From contig CBDHDU010000047.1 of NCBI GenBank assembly GCA_965261725.1, positions 62,001 to 126,000 on the forward strand: 64,000 nucleotides of DNA, written 5' to 3'. Each line of letters starts with the position of its first letter. Position 1 is the stretch's first letter. Shown here piece after piece: positions 18,514-27,482 of this stretch. Source of the stretch: CANDOC01 sp965261725 (GTDB lineage Bacteria; Pseudomonadota; Gammaproteobacteria; Pseudomonadales; Endozoicomonadaceae). Both the position numbers and the translations under genes were made by a program. The notes beneath the pieces are model-generated. The model made no database searches. It was not told the origin of the DNA and saw only the letters and a list, made by a program, of their open reading frames with translations.

Positions 18514-19389
18514 TCAGTCGTCCTCCTCTGCCAGTCTTTTGCGTTTACGGTGTTTTCTGAATTTGTGATTGGCCAGCGCCTTCGCACTGTTGAGGGTCAC
18601 CGGGGGCTGACACTGGGTACAGGTGCGTTCCCCGCTGTGGTGACTTTGGTTGTGATTGGCCAGCGCCTTCGCACTGTTGAGGGTCACCGGGGGCTGACAC
18701 CGGGTACAGGTGCGTTCCCCGCTGTGGTGACTGCGGTTGTGAGTGGCCAGCGCCTGAGCACTGTTGAGGGTCACCGGGGGCTGACACCGGGTACAGGTGC
18801 GTTCCCCGCTGTGGTGACTGCGGTTGTGATTGGCCAGCGCCTGAGCACTGTTGAGGGTCACCGGGGGCTGACACCGGGTACAGGTGCGTTCCCCGCTGTG
18901 GTGACTGCGGTTGTGAGTGGCCAGCGCCTGAGCACTGTTGAGGGTCACCGGGGGCTGACACTGGGTACAGGTGCGTTCCCCGCTGTGGGAGGCCCTTATA
19001 TGGCTAGCTAATGATGCAGCTGTTTTGTAATACTTTTGGCACAGGGAACACTGAAAAGGTTTCTCGCCGGATTCAACCGTTTGAAAAACTGAAGGTGAAG
19101 GCGGATCTTGAGGTGATACTGTGAATTCGGTATCCGAACTGTTTGTTTCTTTTTCATCGTCGTCTGGCGGTTCTTGTTTAATGCAAGATGCACATTGTTT
19201 TAGCCATTGACCAATTTCAGGCAACACAGGAGAGTCATCAGTCACCTTTACAATTACAACCTCCGAATTGTCATCGAGTCGTATTTTCTTGATTTGTGGT
19301 TGGGATGATCCGGGTTCTGAGCTATTGTCTGCTTCATTTTCACCGGCCCCGGATGAAGGAATAAAAGCGCTTGCAAACAAAGCTATCAA
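18514..19389 (-). CDS. Secreted C2H2 zinc-finger repeat protein, unit 4 (5 repeats)
   Basis: 291-residue paralogue of the unit 1 passenger: same signal-like N-terminus, acidic linker, one classical SGEKPFQC finger, five 29-residue repeats and basic tail. Variable residues (CTxC/SAxAL/LAxH): Q-Q-T, R-Q-N, R-Q-T, R-K-N, Q-K-N, a different order from unit 1 although the repeat number is equal. Three linker substitutions (S, G, R) separate it from the others. It ends 75 bases before its transposase. Same TTG/CTG start uncertainty as in unit 1. Confidence 0.8.
   Translation of the reverse strand: MIALFASAFIPSSGAGENEADNSSEPGSSQPQIKKIRLDDNSEVVIVKVTDDSPVLPEIGQWLKQCASCIKQEPPDDDEKETNSSDTEFTVSPQDPPSPSVFQTVESGEKPFQCSLCQKYYKTAASLASHIRASHSGERTCTQCQPPVTLNSAQALATHNRSHHSGERTCTRCQPPVTLNSAQALANHNRSHHSGERTCTRCQPPVTLNSAQALATHNRSHHSGERTCTRCQPPVTLNSAKALANHNQSHHSGERTCTQCQPPVTLNSAKALANHKFRKHRKRKRLAEEDD
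18556..18990 (-). repeat. 87-bp coding tandem repeat, 5 units
   Basis: Five units with the same framework as the other arrays. Variation is confined to the same codon positions. The sequence order of variants is distinct from the unit 1 array. Confidence 0.9.
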
Positions 19390-19562
19390 GCTTGAAAGGA
19401 AGGCACTTTTTATCTTTTTTTTGACCAGTTTCTTTGAATGGAGAAGAAAGTCATATGACGCTGACGGGCTACCTGAGAAAGAGCTTTTATCATAGGTCAG
19501 ACAATAGGTTTGAGCCTGACGTTTAGTGCAATCAAAAAGTTGCCGCGCAGCGGCCTACGTTC

Positions 19563-20678
19563 ACGCATAGGAATTTCAAAAAATCATTATTCCAGTCATT
19601 CCTGTAACCTTTGGTTTTCCACCCTCTCAGCATCCTATTACCTGACACTGAATGTTGTGCTTATCTGTCTGATACCACCTAAATCCTATTGATTTGCCCG
19701 ATCTCACCCTGAAATCCTGATTTCAGACGGATTGAGGGCGTGAACTATGTAATCGGTTTCGCAAGCGCAAGCGCAAGCTGTTGATGGTATTTGTACAGCT
19801 CGTACTGCGGCTTCCCCCGGGTAATGCCGGTGAAGATCATTTGAGCCTGACAGAGGATGCATTGCAGCGGGTCGAGCCCAAAGGTTTGTTTCAGTAACGC
19901 CGGAAAGGTTATTTTCAGGGCGTTTCGTTCGGGCTGATTGAGCAGGTTGTAGACGGTGGGCAGCAATGTAGCCCTTCCCCGGCAGGCCAGAAAACCATAA
20001 TACCGGATCATTCGGAAACCTTTGTCGGGAATATGCTGTGTCAGTCGTTCTATAAATTCTTCCCCTTCACAGGTTTCATGGCGGCGGGTTTTGGTGCGGT
20101 GATCCAGATACTCATACACAACGGTATCACCGCCATAGTGTTTCAGGCGCGACATGGCCAGCGGTGGTCGTTTGATATAGCGCCCCAGGTAGCTGATGGT
20201 GCGGTGGGGGCTTTTGGGGGCTTTGGCAAAATGGACGATCCAGTCCTTTTGGTATTGCTCATCGAGGAAATCATTGAAGCCGGAAAGGTCATGACAGCTG
20301 TCTTTCAGCTCGGAAGGCAGATCCAGCTCGCCACGTTTAAACGCTTCCCTGAGCAGGTTGATCACGCCGTAACGCCACGCGGGCATGATGGCGTTTTTGG
20401 TGAAGTAGACTGACGTCCATTGCTGGTTTCCGTCGTATAATCCGCCACGGGTCACAGAGAGGTGAATATGAACATTCCAGTTCAGCTTTCGGCCAAAGGT
20501 ATGCAGTGCCGTGAAAATGCCAGGTGTCACGCCTTTTTTCCCGGCAAAGGCCTGCAGGCTTTTTGCCGCCAGTGGGCTCAGTTTACCCAGTAAGGTGCGG
20601 TTGATTCTGAACAGCTCCCAGAGTGCATCAGGCATCGTAAAGGTGATGTGTTGCCACTCAGTATCCGGCAACAGCGCT
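19563..20678 (-). mobile_element. IS91-like unit 5, truncated
   Basis: It begins with ACGCATAGG after GTTC and runs through the transposase 3' end and most of its coding region. It stops matching at CAACAGCGCT (20678), where amine oxidase gene sequence begins. The zinc-finger passenger and terminal hairpin are missing. Confidence 0.82.
19745..20678 (-). pseudogene. IS91-like transposase lacking N-terminus, unit 5
   Basis: Retains codons from ALLPDTEWQ (residue 93 of the full enzyme) to the end, including HIH and YLGRY, but has lost the zinc-binding N-terminus and start. The open frame continues to 20833 only by reading the amine oxidase gene in a wrong frame. An extra AlaLeu duplication (LALALAKPIT) is present at the C-terminus. 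Confidence 0.88.
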
Positions 20679-20681
20679 ATA

Positions 20682-22172
20682 TTAATGTTTTTCTGACGCC
20701 CAGATGGCGGCTTTTTGTGCTGCATCAAATCCGGACTCGATGGCTGCTTCAAAGCTGGGGTGAATAGTATAATCACCGGCAAGGTAAACACCTTGCTGGC
20801 TGCGACTAAGCTGATCGAGCCGGTGATAAGCACCGGGAGACATTACCGGGCAAACAAGGGGGAAGCGCTGAATATCATATCCGGTGATACGCTTGGCTAT
20901 GCCTTCTTCAATCTGGTTGAGTTCTTTGTGTATGACAGTTAAAAGCTGACTGTCGTCCATATCTATCAGACTGTTATCCTGAAAGTCCTGCGGAGCCAAA
21001 TGGGCGCTGACAATACAGGGCGAACCATTGGCTTTGTCTTTCTGAGTGTGCCTTTCTAACCAGGTAGCATCATATATTTCAGTGATATAGCCACCGTTCA
21101 GTACCGTCAGGCTGAAGGCGTTGTTGAAAATAGGCTCTTCTGAGTAAAGAGCGACGGTTACATAAGAGGTGTAGCTAATCTGTTGTAATAGTTTGCGCTG
21201 AGGCTCTGTCAGGACGGGTTCGGCAATACTCAGGGTTACGGGTGCCGGAGTTGATATCACCAATGAACGGCTGCGAATGACTCTGAGCTGACCTTCGTGC
21301 TTATAATTAACCTGATAAACACCATTCTGCGCTGTAATTTCAGTGACGGGTGCGCCCAGACGAATACTCGCCTGCAATTTTTTGGTTAAGGCATCGGTGA
21401 TGTTGATCAGGCCTGCTGTGGGCGACCACAGATTAGAATGACTATCCCCTAGAGACATTCTCGAAGCCTTCAGTAAATGCCTTTCTGAGGCAAGGCTGTA
21501 AGCTGAAATATCCTCAAGGTTGGCACCAAACTGCGAGCGAATCATCACGTTATAGCGTGCCTGAATAAATGGATGAATACGCAGATCTTTCATCCACTGG
21601 GCAGCACTTAAGAGATCCAAACTGGCGCGGGCTGTTCTGGCGTGAAAGTTACCCCCATCCCGGTAATGAATGATGAGGTCATTCATGCTCTCCACAAAAG
21701 AGCTGAAATTGTTTTCACCGGTAATACTGGTTGTCAGTTTGCGAATCGCTGAGCAGCCAGTGTATATCTTTTTATCATGCAGCAGGGCAGTGACAGGCAG
21801 TGGTATTTCTATCAGGGGAATCTGTAGTTGATCGACAATTTTTTTCAGTGCGGGTTTTATATCTGAAAGATAAGGTTGGGTACTTTTAGAGTAATGATAG
21901 TCACCTTTGAACCCTGCCTGAACATTGCCGCCTGTGCGCTGCTGAGCTTCCAGAATAAGAGTATCAATACCTTGTTGCTGCAGAAAATAGCCTGCCGCAA
22001 GACCGGATGTGCCGGCTCCGATAACAATTACTTCATGATCGGTAACCGGCTCTTCAGCCGTAAGCATAGAGGAAGAAAACAGCAACAAAGACCCCAGCCA
22101 GCACCCGTAAAAGGTCTTAAGCCAGAATCCTGCTGTCCACTGCTTAAAGTATAGTGATAGCCTGATATGCAT
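20682..22172 (-). CDS. Flavin-containing amine oxidase / NAD(P)-binding FAD oxidoreductase
   Basis: About 496-residue FAD-dependent oxidoreductase of the flavin amine oxidase family. A long hydrophobic N-terminus (residues about 15-40) suggests a signal peptide or anchor. The Rossmann motif VIGAGTSGLAAGYFL, the LEAQQRTGGN flavin motif and the C-terminal GVYLAGDYTIHPSFEAAIESG are all present. Substrate unknown; carotenoid- and phytoene-type desaturases are related. The ATG at 22172 is preferred over a TTG two codons earlier. The stop lies only a few bases from the end of the IS91-like array, so the gene is complete but has lost its native downstream sequence. Confidence 0.82.
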   Translation of the reverse strand: MHIRLSLYFKQWTAGFWLKTFYGCWLGSLLLFSSSMLTAEEPVTDHEVIVIGAGTSGLAAGYFLQQQGIDTLILEAQQRTGGNVQAGFKGDYHYSKSTQPYLSDIKPALKKIVDQLQIPLIEIPLPVTALLHDKKIYTGCSAIRKLTTSITGENNFSSFVESMNDLIIHYRDGGNFHARTARASLDLLSAAQWMKDLRIHPFIQARYNVMIRSQFGANLEDISAYSLASERHLLKASRMSLGDSHSNLWSPTAGLINITDALTKKLQASIRLGAPVTEITAQNGVYQVNYKHEGQLRVIRSRSLVISTPAPVTLSIAEPVLTEPQRKLLQQISYTSYVTVALYSEEPIFNNAFSLTVLNGGYITEIYDATWLERHTQKDKANGSPCIVSAHLAPQDFQDNSLIDMDDSQLLTVIHKELNQIEEGIAKRITGYDIQRFPLVCPVMSPGAYHRLDQLSRSQQGVYLAGDYTIHPSFEAAIESGFDAAQKAAIWASEKH

Positions 22173-22316
22173 AACCAAAACAGGTTGTTGTTCAGGGAAC
22201 CCTGAGCCTTAAGGAAAGCATGCTTTATAGAAATCGCACGTTTTCAGTGTGGTAAAAAGTGCCCGATAGCAAGATAGCCACCGGACAGGAATAAAGACAG
22301 GTTTTTCTGAAATATG

Positions 22317-25300
22317 TCAGGTGCCTAATGGCTGGCTGACAGGTCTTGTCAGTAACCGGTATAACACCGGAACCACAACCAGAGTCAGTACAGTCGATAC
22401 CAGTAGCCCGCCGATGATGCACCAGCCCATGGGTGACCACATGGATGACCCCTGTAATGTCAAAGGCAGGAGTCCCCCTATAGTTGTCAGACTGGTGAGT
22501 AATATGGGAATGAGCCTGACTTCTGCAGAAGCCAGCGCAGCTTCAGTGACTGAGTAGCCTTCTTTACGAAGCTGGTTGGCATGGTCAATCAGAATTATAG
22601 AATTGTTGACGACAATACCGACCAGAGAGGTCAGTCCGATAAAGGCGGTGAAGGAAAAACTGTAGCCAGTGATATACAGCGCCACAATTGCGCCGGTTGC
22701 CGCGAATGGAATAGCAGCAAAAATAATGGCGGGTTGTATAAAAGAATGAAATTGCAATACCAGAACGGCAAAGATGCCCAGCAATGCAACCAGCAGCACC
22801 TGATTCATGCCACCAAAAGATTCTTTCCGCTGTTCCTGCTCCCCACCGATTTCCCAATGAATCCCTGCAGGCCATTCGACGTTGTTCAGTTCTGAGGCAA
22901 TTTCATTGGTCACTAGTTCGGTAGAATAACCTGCATGAACATCAGCCGTAATTCTTGCCATGCGTTCCTTTACAAAATGCTGTAATCGTGCCTGCACATT
23001 TGTCAGTTCGATACTGGCAAGCTGATTTAATGGGACCAGATAGCCGCTGGTGGACATGACGCTGATACGATCGAATAATTCGATGCCGGGTGAGTCATTA
23101 GCCTGCCCGCGAATCAGGATATCGTAATCATCGCCATTTTCTGCCCGGAAACGTGACACCTGAATACCGACAAGGCTGGCTCGCACCGCTTCATCAATGG
23201 CATTTATCGGTACTGAAAGCATGGCGGCTTTTTCCCGGTTAATACCAATATGCAAATCAAGCCGGGGTTTATCCAGCGGGTTGTCTTCGTTTACCGTTGC
23301 CGTGTGGCTTGCGACGATATCAAATACCTGTGCGGCAGCGTGCTGGAGTTTATCAAGGTCATCTCCGATTACCCGGATAGCGACAGGGGCTTCATAGGGA
23401 GGACCCTGCATAAATTCTTTGATCTTGATCTGAGCGCCCGGCAGTTTAGAAAAAGATTGTCGCAGTTCACTGATGAGCGGTTCAACCTGTTGCAGCTGGC
23501 CGGTTTCAAGTTTCACCAGCAGTTGTGCATAACTGGGCACCTGTCGGTTACGGAAGATATTGTAATAAATCCGGGGGTTACCTTTACCGATATTGGTAGT
23601 GACACTGGTGACCAGTGGTTGTTGTGAAACAATACCAGCAACCTTTTGTGCCAGTTTGCTGGTGGCGTGAAAGTCGGCATTCTCCGGCATATCGATATTA
23701 ATCAGCAGCATCGGTTTTTCTGCTTTTGGAAACAGGCTGATGCCGACTTTTGGAATAAGAGATACAGACCCTGCCAGTGCTATCACTGAAATCAGCAGTA
23801 TTTTGAGCGGATGTTTCAGTGCGCCTTTCAGAATATGACGGAATGGTCCGGCAGCAAAACGGTTAAGCCATTGTAGTAAAACTGTCGGTTTGTGACTTTG
23901 CTGCTGTTTTAGAAAACGGCTGGCAAGCAACGGGGTTAATGTTAAAGCAATCAGCAAAGAAGCAATTAACGTCAGAATAACGGTAACTGGCATTGAACGA
24001 ATAAAAGTGCCGGAGCTGGATTGCAGTAAAAGAATAGGAAAAAAAGCCAGAATAGTTGTCAGTGTGCCGCTGACAACAGCCCAGCCTACCTGACTGGCAC
24101 CTTCGGTTGCCGCTGACAGCGGTGAGTGACCTGCATGTAAAAAACGGCCGACATTCTCGGTCACCACAATGGCGTTATCGACCAGTAAGCCCAGTGCGAT
24201 AACCAGTCCGACAATCGACATCTGTTGCAAACCAAAGCCGGTAAAGTCAAGCCATCCCAGTGCTATAACGACTGACATCGGAATTGCCAGCCCGACAACC
24301 GTCGCAGCACGGAATCCCAGACAAGCGAGTGTTAATAAGCTAACGAGAAAAAGCCCTTGCAATAAACTGTTAAAGAAATCCGTGACCTGTTTGTTAACAC
24401 TGCTGCTTTGGTCATGAACAATTGTCAGAAAAATACCTTCTGGCAAGCGCTGCTCAAATTGCTCAACGGTCTGCTTAAGGCTTTCCATTACCTCGATTAT
24501 ATTGCTGCCTTTGCGCTGCAGGGCAGAAACAAAAACACTGCGGGTACCGTTATGAAATGCCCGGTAGCTTGGCAGTGCATCGGCAAGTTTTACGGTAGCA
24601 ATATCTTCGATATATACCACACGTCCGGGTTCAGACTGCACAGCCGTACGTCGAATGTCATGTAATGAACGGTAGTCACCGCTGGTGCGTACTGTAAACC
24701 TGCTTTCCTGAGCCACGACATGTCCGCCGGGTAAGTTATTACCGGAAGACTGAATTGCCTGAGATAACTGATTTAAACCAATACCTAATGCTTTCATTCG
24801 GTCCAGATCCGCCTGAACTAATACCTGCTGATCAGGCAGCGCATCAATGTCAGAACGCTTGATACCGCTGATTTTTTCCAGTGTCCCTTCAAGTTTTTCT
24901 GCATGGAGTTTCAGTGATGCATAATCATAGGTGTCGGATTGCAGGGCAACCTGCAGAATATTGACATCACCGGGGCTGACTTTTTTGATATCCATATGCT
25001 GAATATCCGGCGGTAACTGTTGACGGATACCGGATATTGCAGAAACAATATCATCGTATTTTTTATCCGGATCAGAGCCGTAAATAAACTCGGTTCGAAT
25101 AACCGCAAGGCCATCTTCAATGTTGGTCTTCAGCAGCTTGACATCATCCAGCTCATAAATAACATCTTCAATCGGGTCAACAACCAGTTTTTCCATATCC
25201 AGCGGACTGGTGCCGGGGTAAAGCACGGTGACTGTTGTTGACGGAAAATAAAAAATCGGATCTTCAGAGCGGGGCATGGTTTGTAGGGAAACAATACCCA

Positions 25301-25370
25301 GACAGATCAGCAACAGCATAATCACCAGTGTGAACTGATGATTATTAATGGCCAGACGAGGTAACTTCAT
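22317..25370 (-). CDS. RND efflux pump inner-membrane permease
   Basis: 1,017-residue HAE1-type RND transporter: N-terminal TM1, two large periplasmic loops and a second half starting near residue 520. Family signatures include PRSEDPIF near residue 35, GLLVDNAIVVTEN in TM4 with the proton-relay Asp, and GIVVNNSIILID in the second half. It would export drugs or small molecules using the proton gradient with the adaptor encoded 6 bases upstream and an outer-membrane channel not present here. Substrate unknown. Confidence 0.93.
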   Translation of the reverse strand: MKLPRLAINNHQFTLVIMLLLICLGIVSLQTMPRSEDPIFYFPSTTVTVLYPGTSPLDMEKLVVDPIEDVIYELDDVKLLKTNIEDGLAVIRTEFIYGSDPDKKYDDIVSAISGIRQQLPPDIQHMDIKKVSPGDVNILQVALQSDTYDYASLKLHAEKLEGTLEKISGIKRSDIDALPDQQVLVQADLDRMKALGIGLNQLSQAIQSSGNNLPGGHVVAQESRFTVRTSGDYRSLHDIRRTAVQSEPGRVVYIEDIATVKLADALPSYRAFHNGTRSVFVSALQRKGSNIIEVMESLKQTVEQFEQRLPEGIFLTIVHDQSSSVNKQVTDFFNSLLQGLFLVSLLTLACLGFRAATVVGLAIPMSVVIALGWLDFTGFGLQQMSIVGLVIALGLLVDNAIVVTENVGRFLHAGHSPLSAATEGASQVGWAVVSGTLTTILAFFPILLLQSSSGTFIRSMPVTVILTLIASLLIALTLTPLLASRFLKQQQSHKPTVLLQWLNRFAAGPFRHILKGALKHPLKILLISVIALAGSVSLIPKVGISLFPKAEKPMLLINIDMPENADFHATSKLAQKVAGIVSQQPLVTSVTTNIGKGNPRIYYNIFRNRQVPSYAQLLVKLETGQLQQVEPLISELRQSFSKLPGAQIKIKEFMQGPPYEAPVAIRVIGDDLDKLQHAAAQVFDIVASHTATVNEDNPLDKPRLDLHIGINREKAAMLSVPINAIDEAVRASLVGIQVSRFRAENGDDYDILIRGQANDSPGIELFDRISVMSTSGYLVPLNQLASIELTNVQARLQHFVKERMARITADVHAGYSTELVTNEIASELNNVEWPAGIHWEIGGEQEQRKESFGGMNQVLLVALLGIFAVLVLQFHSFIQPAIIFAAIPFAATGAIVALYITGYSFSFTAFIGLTSLVGIVVNNSIILIDHANQLRKEGYSVTEAALASAEVRLIPILLTSLTTIGGLLPLTLQGSSMWSPMGWCIIGGLLVSTVLTLVVVPVLYRLLTRPVSQPLGT

Positions 25371-25376
25371 TATATT

Positions 25377-26468
25377 TTATTCCTCGTCAGTCGCTTTATT
25401 TGTGATGCGTACCGCATCTCCCGGCTTCAGGAAAGAGGCACCACGCGTAACCACCTGAGTTCCTTCAGGCAATGGTTTCAGCGTATGACCACTGATCACA
25501 GCCTGGCTGTTTTCTAAATACAGCAGTCGTATTTGGGCAGGTCGAACCTGATTTGATTCCGGGTTAATAGTAAAAACAGTTGCCAGACCGTTATGTGATG
25601 CAATCAGAGATGATAAAGGCAGGTAAGCAACCGTGTTCTTTTGACCCGGCATAATCGTGATACGACCAATCAACCCCTGATATAAACGACGGGCGGTAAT
25701 ATCAAGACTGACTTCAATGTCAAAAGTACCGGTATTAACTGATGCGCTGGGTGCAATAGATGTAATCTCTCCAGAGAACAGACTGCCCGGCCAGGCATCG
25801 AACCGGATAGTTGCCTGATCACCGGGGCGCACCCGAACAATATCCCGGTCGGATAAGCCCGTGCGGATAACCCAGCCTTTACTTTCATCTGCCAGTTCAA
25901 ATGCTGTTTGGTTTGGACTAACGAACTCACTCGGCTCAATGAATCTTTTCACAATATGACCGGATGATGGCGCTGTGATTTTGGAGTAACGCTGATTGAA
26001 ACGGGCAATTTTCAGGCGGGAAGCAGCAACATCGCGTGCGGTTTCTGCGGTTTGAACCTGCTCGATGGAAACCATGTTTTTGCGTAAATGCTGCAGCCTT
26101 TTCAGACTGTCTTTTGCATTGATATAGCGGGCTTCTGCTTCAGCGAGTTGAGCATCAGTTTCTTCTGTATCCAGCTCTGCCAGTAACTGGCCAACCGTTA
26201 TCGCTTCCCCTTCATCAACGTGAATAGCTGACACCGGCCCCCCGGTTTTAAATGACAATCTCTGAACAGATTTATATTCAAGACGACCACTGGTATGAAT
26301 CGCTTTTGCCTGTGTTTTATAAACAACCGGCGTAGCAGTAACTGAAACCGGCGTATTCTTTTCAGTAGGTGAGCCGGACGGGATATAAAGTGCAACCCCA
26401 AGTAAAACTGAAAGCCCTAAAGCTTTTGGCATCATCGCAGACGTTTTAGAGCATCTTGGTGCAGTCAT
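25377..26468 (-). CDS. RND efflux periplasmic adaptor (HlyD/membrane fusion protein)
   Basis: 363-residue adaptor with an N-terminal signal/anchor, lipoyl-like halves around VDEGEAITVGQLLAELDTEE and KITAPSSGHIVKRF, a coiled-coil hairpin between them and beta-barrel domains. It links the inner-membrane pump to an outer-membrane channel. It lies in an operon with the permease (6-base gap) and is divergent from a TetR-type regulator across about 120 bases that contain a palindromic operator candidate. Confidence 0.92.
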   Translation of the reverse strand: MTAPRCSKTSAMMPKALGLSVLLGVALYIPSGSPTEKNTPVSVTATPVVYKTQAKAIHTSGRLEYKSVQRLSFKTGGPVSAIHVDEGEAITVGQLLAELDTEETDAQLAEAEARYINAKDSLKRLQHLRKNMVSIEQVQTAETARDVAASRLKIARFNQRYSKITAPSSGHIVKRFIEPSEFVSPNQTAFELADESKGWVIRTGLSDRDIVRVRPGDQATIRFDAWPGSLFSGEITSIAPSASVNTGTFDIEVSLDITARRLYQGLIGRITIMPGQKNTVAYLPLSSLIASHNGLATVFTINPESNQVRPAQIRLLYLENSQAVISGHTLKPLPEGTQVVTRGASFLKPGDAVRITNKATDEE

Positions 26469-26529
26469 AGATTTATCTGTATTTTTATTCTGTCTTATAA
26501 ATTCACTCTAGATGAATAATGTGAACACT

Positions 26530-26544
26530 GTCAACAAAGTTGAC
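26530..26544. promoter_or_regulatory. Candidate TetR operator GTCAACaaaGTTGAC
   Basis: A perfect 6-3-6 palindrome in the divergent region between the adaptor and regulator genes, 46 bases before the regulator start. Position and symmetry fit a repressor site controlling both directions. Assignment is by location only. Confidence 0.5.
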
Positions 26545-26589
26545 GCAGATCACATAAAGCACAACAATAAAGAAAAAATAGGAATCAAC

Positions 26590-27249
26590 ATGTCTGTAAG
26601 CCCTATAAGTAACTCTCCTGTGGAAGGAAGCCATAGTGATAAGAACCGTTACCATCACGGCAACCTGAGAGAAGCTTTGCTTGAAGCCGCTTTTACTCAT
26701 CTGGTGGAGCAGGGAGTTGAAAGCATGAGCCTGCGTGCTTTGGCCCGGTCAATAGGTGTATCCCAGTCCGCTCCCTATCGACATTTCCCGGATAAAAAAC
26801 ACCTTCTGGCGGCAATGGCAGCGCAAGGTATTAATGAAATGTATCTGGCGATTGAAAAAGCGACTGACGGCGTAGAAAAGCCGGATGAAGCGTTACTGAT
26901 CTCAGCGGAAAGCGGTATTCAGTTTGCGATGGCAAATCCGGAACAGTACCGGCTTATCTTTGGGCCGTATGCATGTGAATTCCGTGATTTTCCGGAAGTG
27001 AAAGCAGCCAGAGAGCGAATTATTGGTACTCTCGTTGACTTGTTCAGAGGAGGGCAGGCATTGGGTGTGTTTTCTAATGAGCCGCCCTGGTTTCTGGCCT
27101 GTAATGCCTGGGCGAATATGCATGGGCATGCGATGTTGATTCTGGATGACCTTGTTTCCTGCGTAGTGCCTGAGGGTGAGACGCTGGATATTAAGCGATC
27201 AATTCAGATGAATATGTTTGGGAGGTTGATATCGACAGAAAAACAATGA
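26590..27249 (+). CDS. TetR/AcrR-family transcriptional regulator
   Basis: About 219-residue repressor with an N-terminal helix-turn-helix (LREALLEAAF to SQSAPYRHFPDKKHLLAAM) and a TetR C-terminal ligand domain of the WHG type. It probably represses the adjacent efflux operon. The ATG at 26590 is chosen because AGGA lies 6 bases upstream. A longer frame from 26512 would cover the palindromic operator. Confidence 0.88.
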   Translation: MSVSPISNSPVEGSHSDKNRYHHGNLREALLEAAFTHLVEQGVESMSLRALARSIGVSQSAPYRHFPDKKHLLAAMAAQGINEMYLAIEKATDGVEKPDEALLISAESGIQFAMANPEQYRLIFGPYACEFRDFPEVKAARERIIGTLVDLFRGGQALGVFSNEPPWFLACNAWANMHGHAMLILDDLVSCVVPEGETLDIKRSIQMNMFGRLISTEKQ

Positions 27250-27482
27250 TGCATTAAAAAGAAAGCTGATGGTCGAACCGGGAAAGGTAAAAATATAATT
27301 ATAAAAAACTTCCGGTTACATCGTAGATTTATTGCATAGCAAAAGAGTCTTACTGTTTGCTGGTTTCTTTCCTGCTGGCATCTACCTTTAGGTGGTACAA
27401 AATCGGGTGATTGATATAGCCATCTGAAAACAAGGTGTCAGGCATTTGTAGTTTATTCATGGATGCAATGAGGAGGGAACAG

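Larger units (their letters stand above)
17054..19562 (-). mobile_element. IS91-like unit 4, complete
   Basis: Complete 2,509-bp unit, the same length as unit 1. It begins ACGCATAGGAATTTC directly after the GTTC that ends unit 3 and ends in the conserved hairpin/GTTC at 19562, where unit 5 begins. Confidence 0.88.
8149..20678 (-). mobile_element. Tandem array of five IS91-like rolling-circle units with zinc-finger passengers
   Basis: Five head-to-tail units are arranged with all transposases and passengers on the minus strand: unit 1 8149-10657, unit 2 10658-13565, unit 3 13566-17053, unit 4 17054-19562, unit 5 19563-20678. Units 1 to 4 all end in the same sequence containing the hairpin GCCGCgcaGCGGC followed by CTACGTTC, and the next unit begins immediately after GTTC. 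Units 1 and 4 are complete and both 2,509 bp. Units 2 and 3 lack the part 3' of the transposase, and unit 5 lacks the part 5' of it. The array lies between a truncated sulfatase gene and an intact amine oxidase gene, with no target duplication. Confidence 0.85.

Noticed and set aside
9651..18990. Regular short repeats resembling a CRISPR array or intergenic minisatellite
   Set aside because: The 87-bp period is a multiple of three and lies in frame inside four open reading frames encoding zinc-finger units. There are no unique spacers, and no cas genes are present.
19745..20833. A fusion protein joining an amine-oxidase-region N-terminus to the unit 5 transposase
   Set aside because: The first 53 residues are the amine oxidase gene read in the wrong frame. 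The junction at about 20678 is a breakpoint and no ribosome site supports the start.
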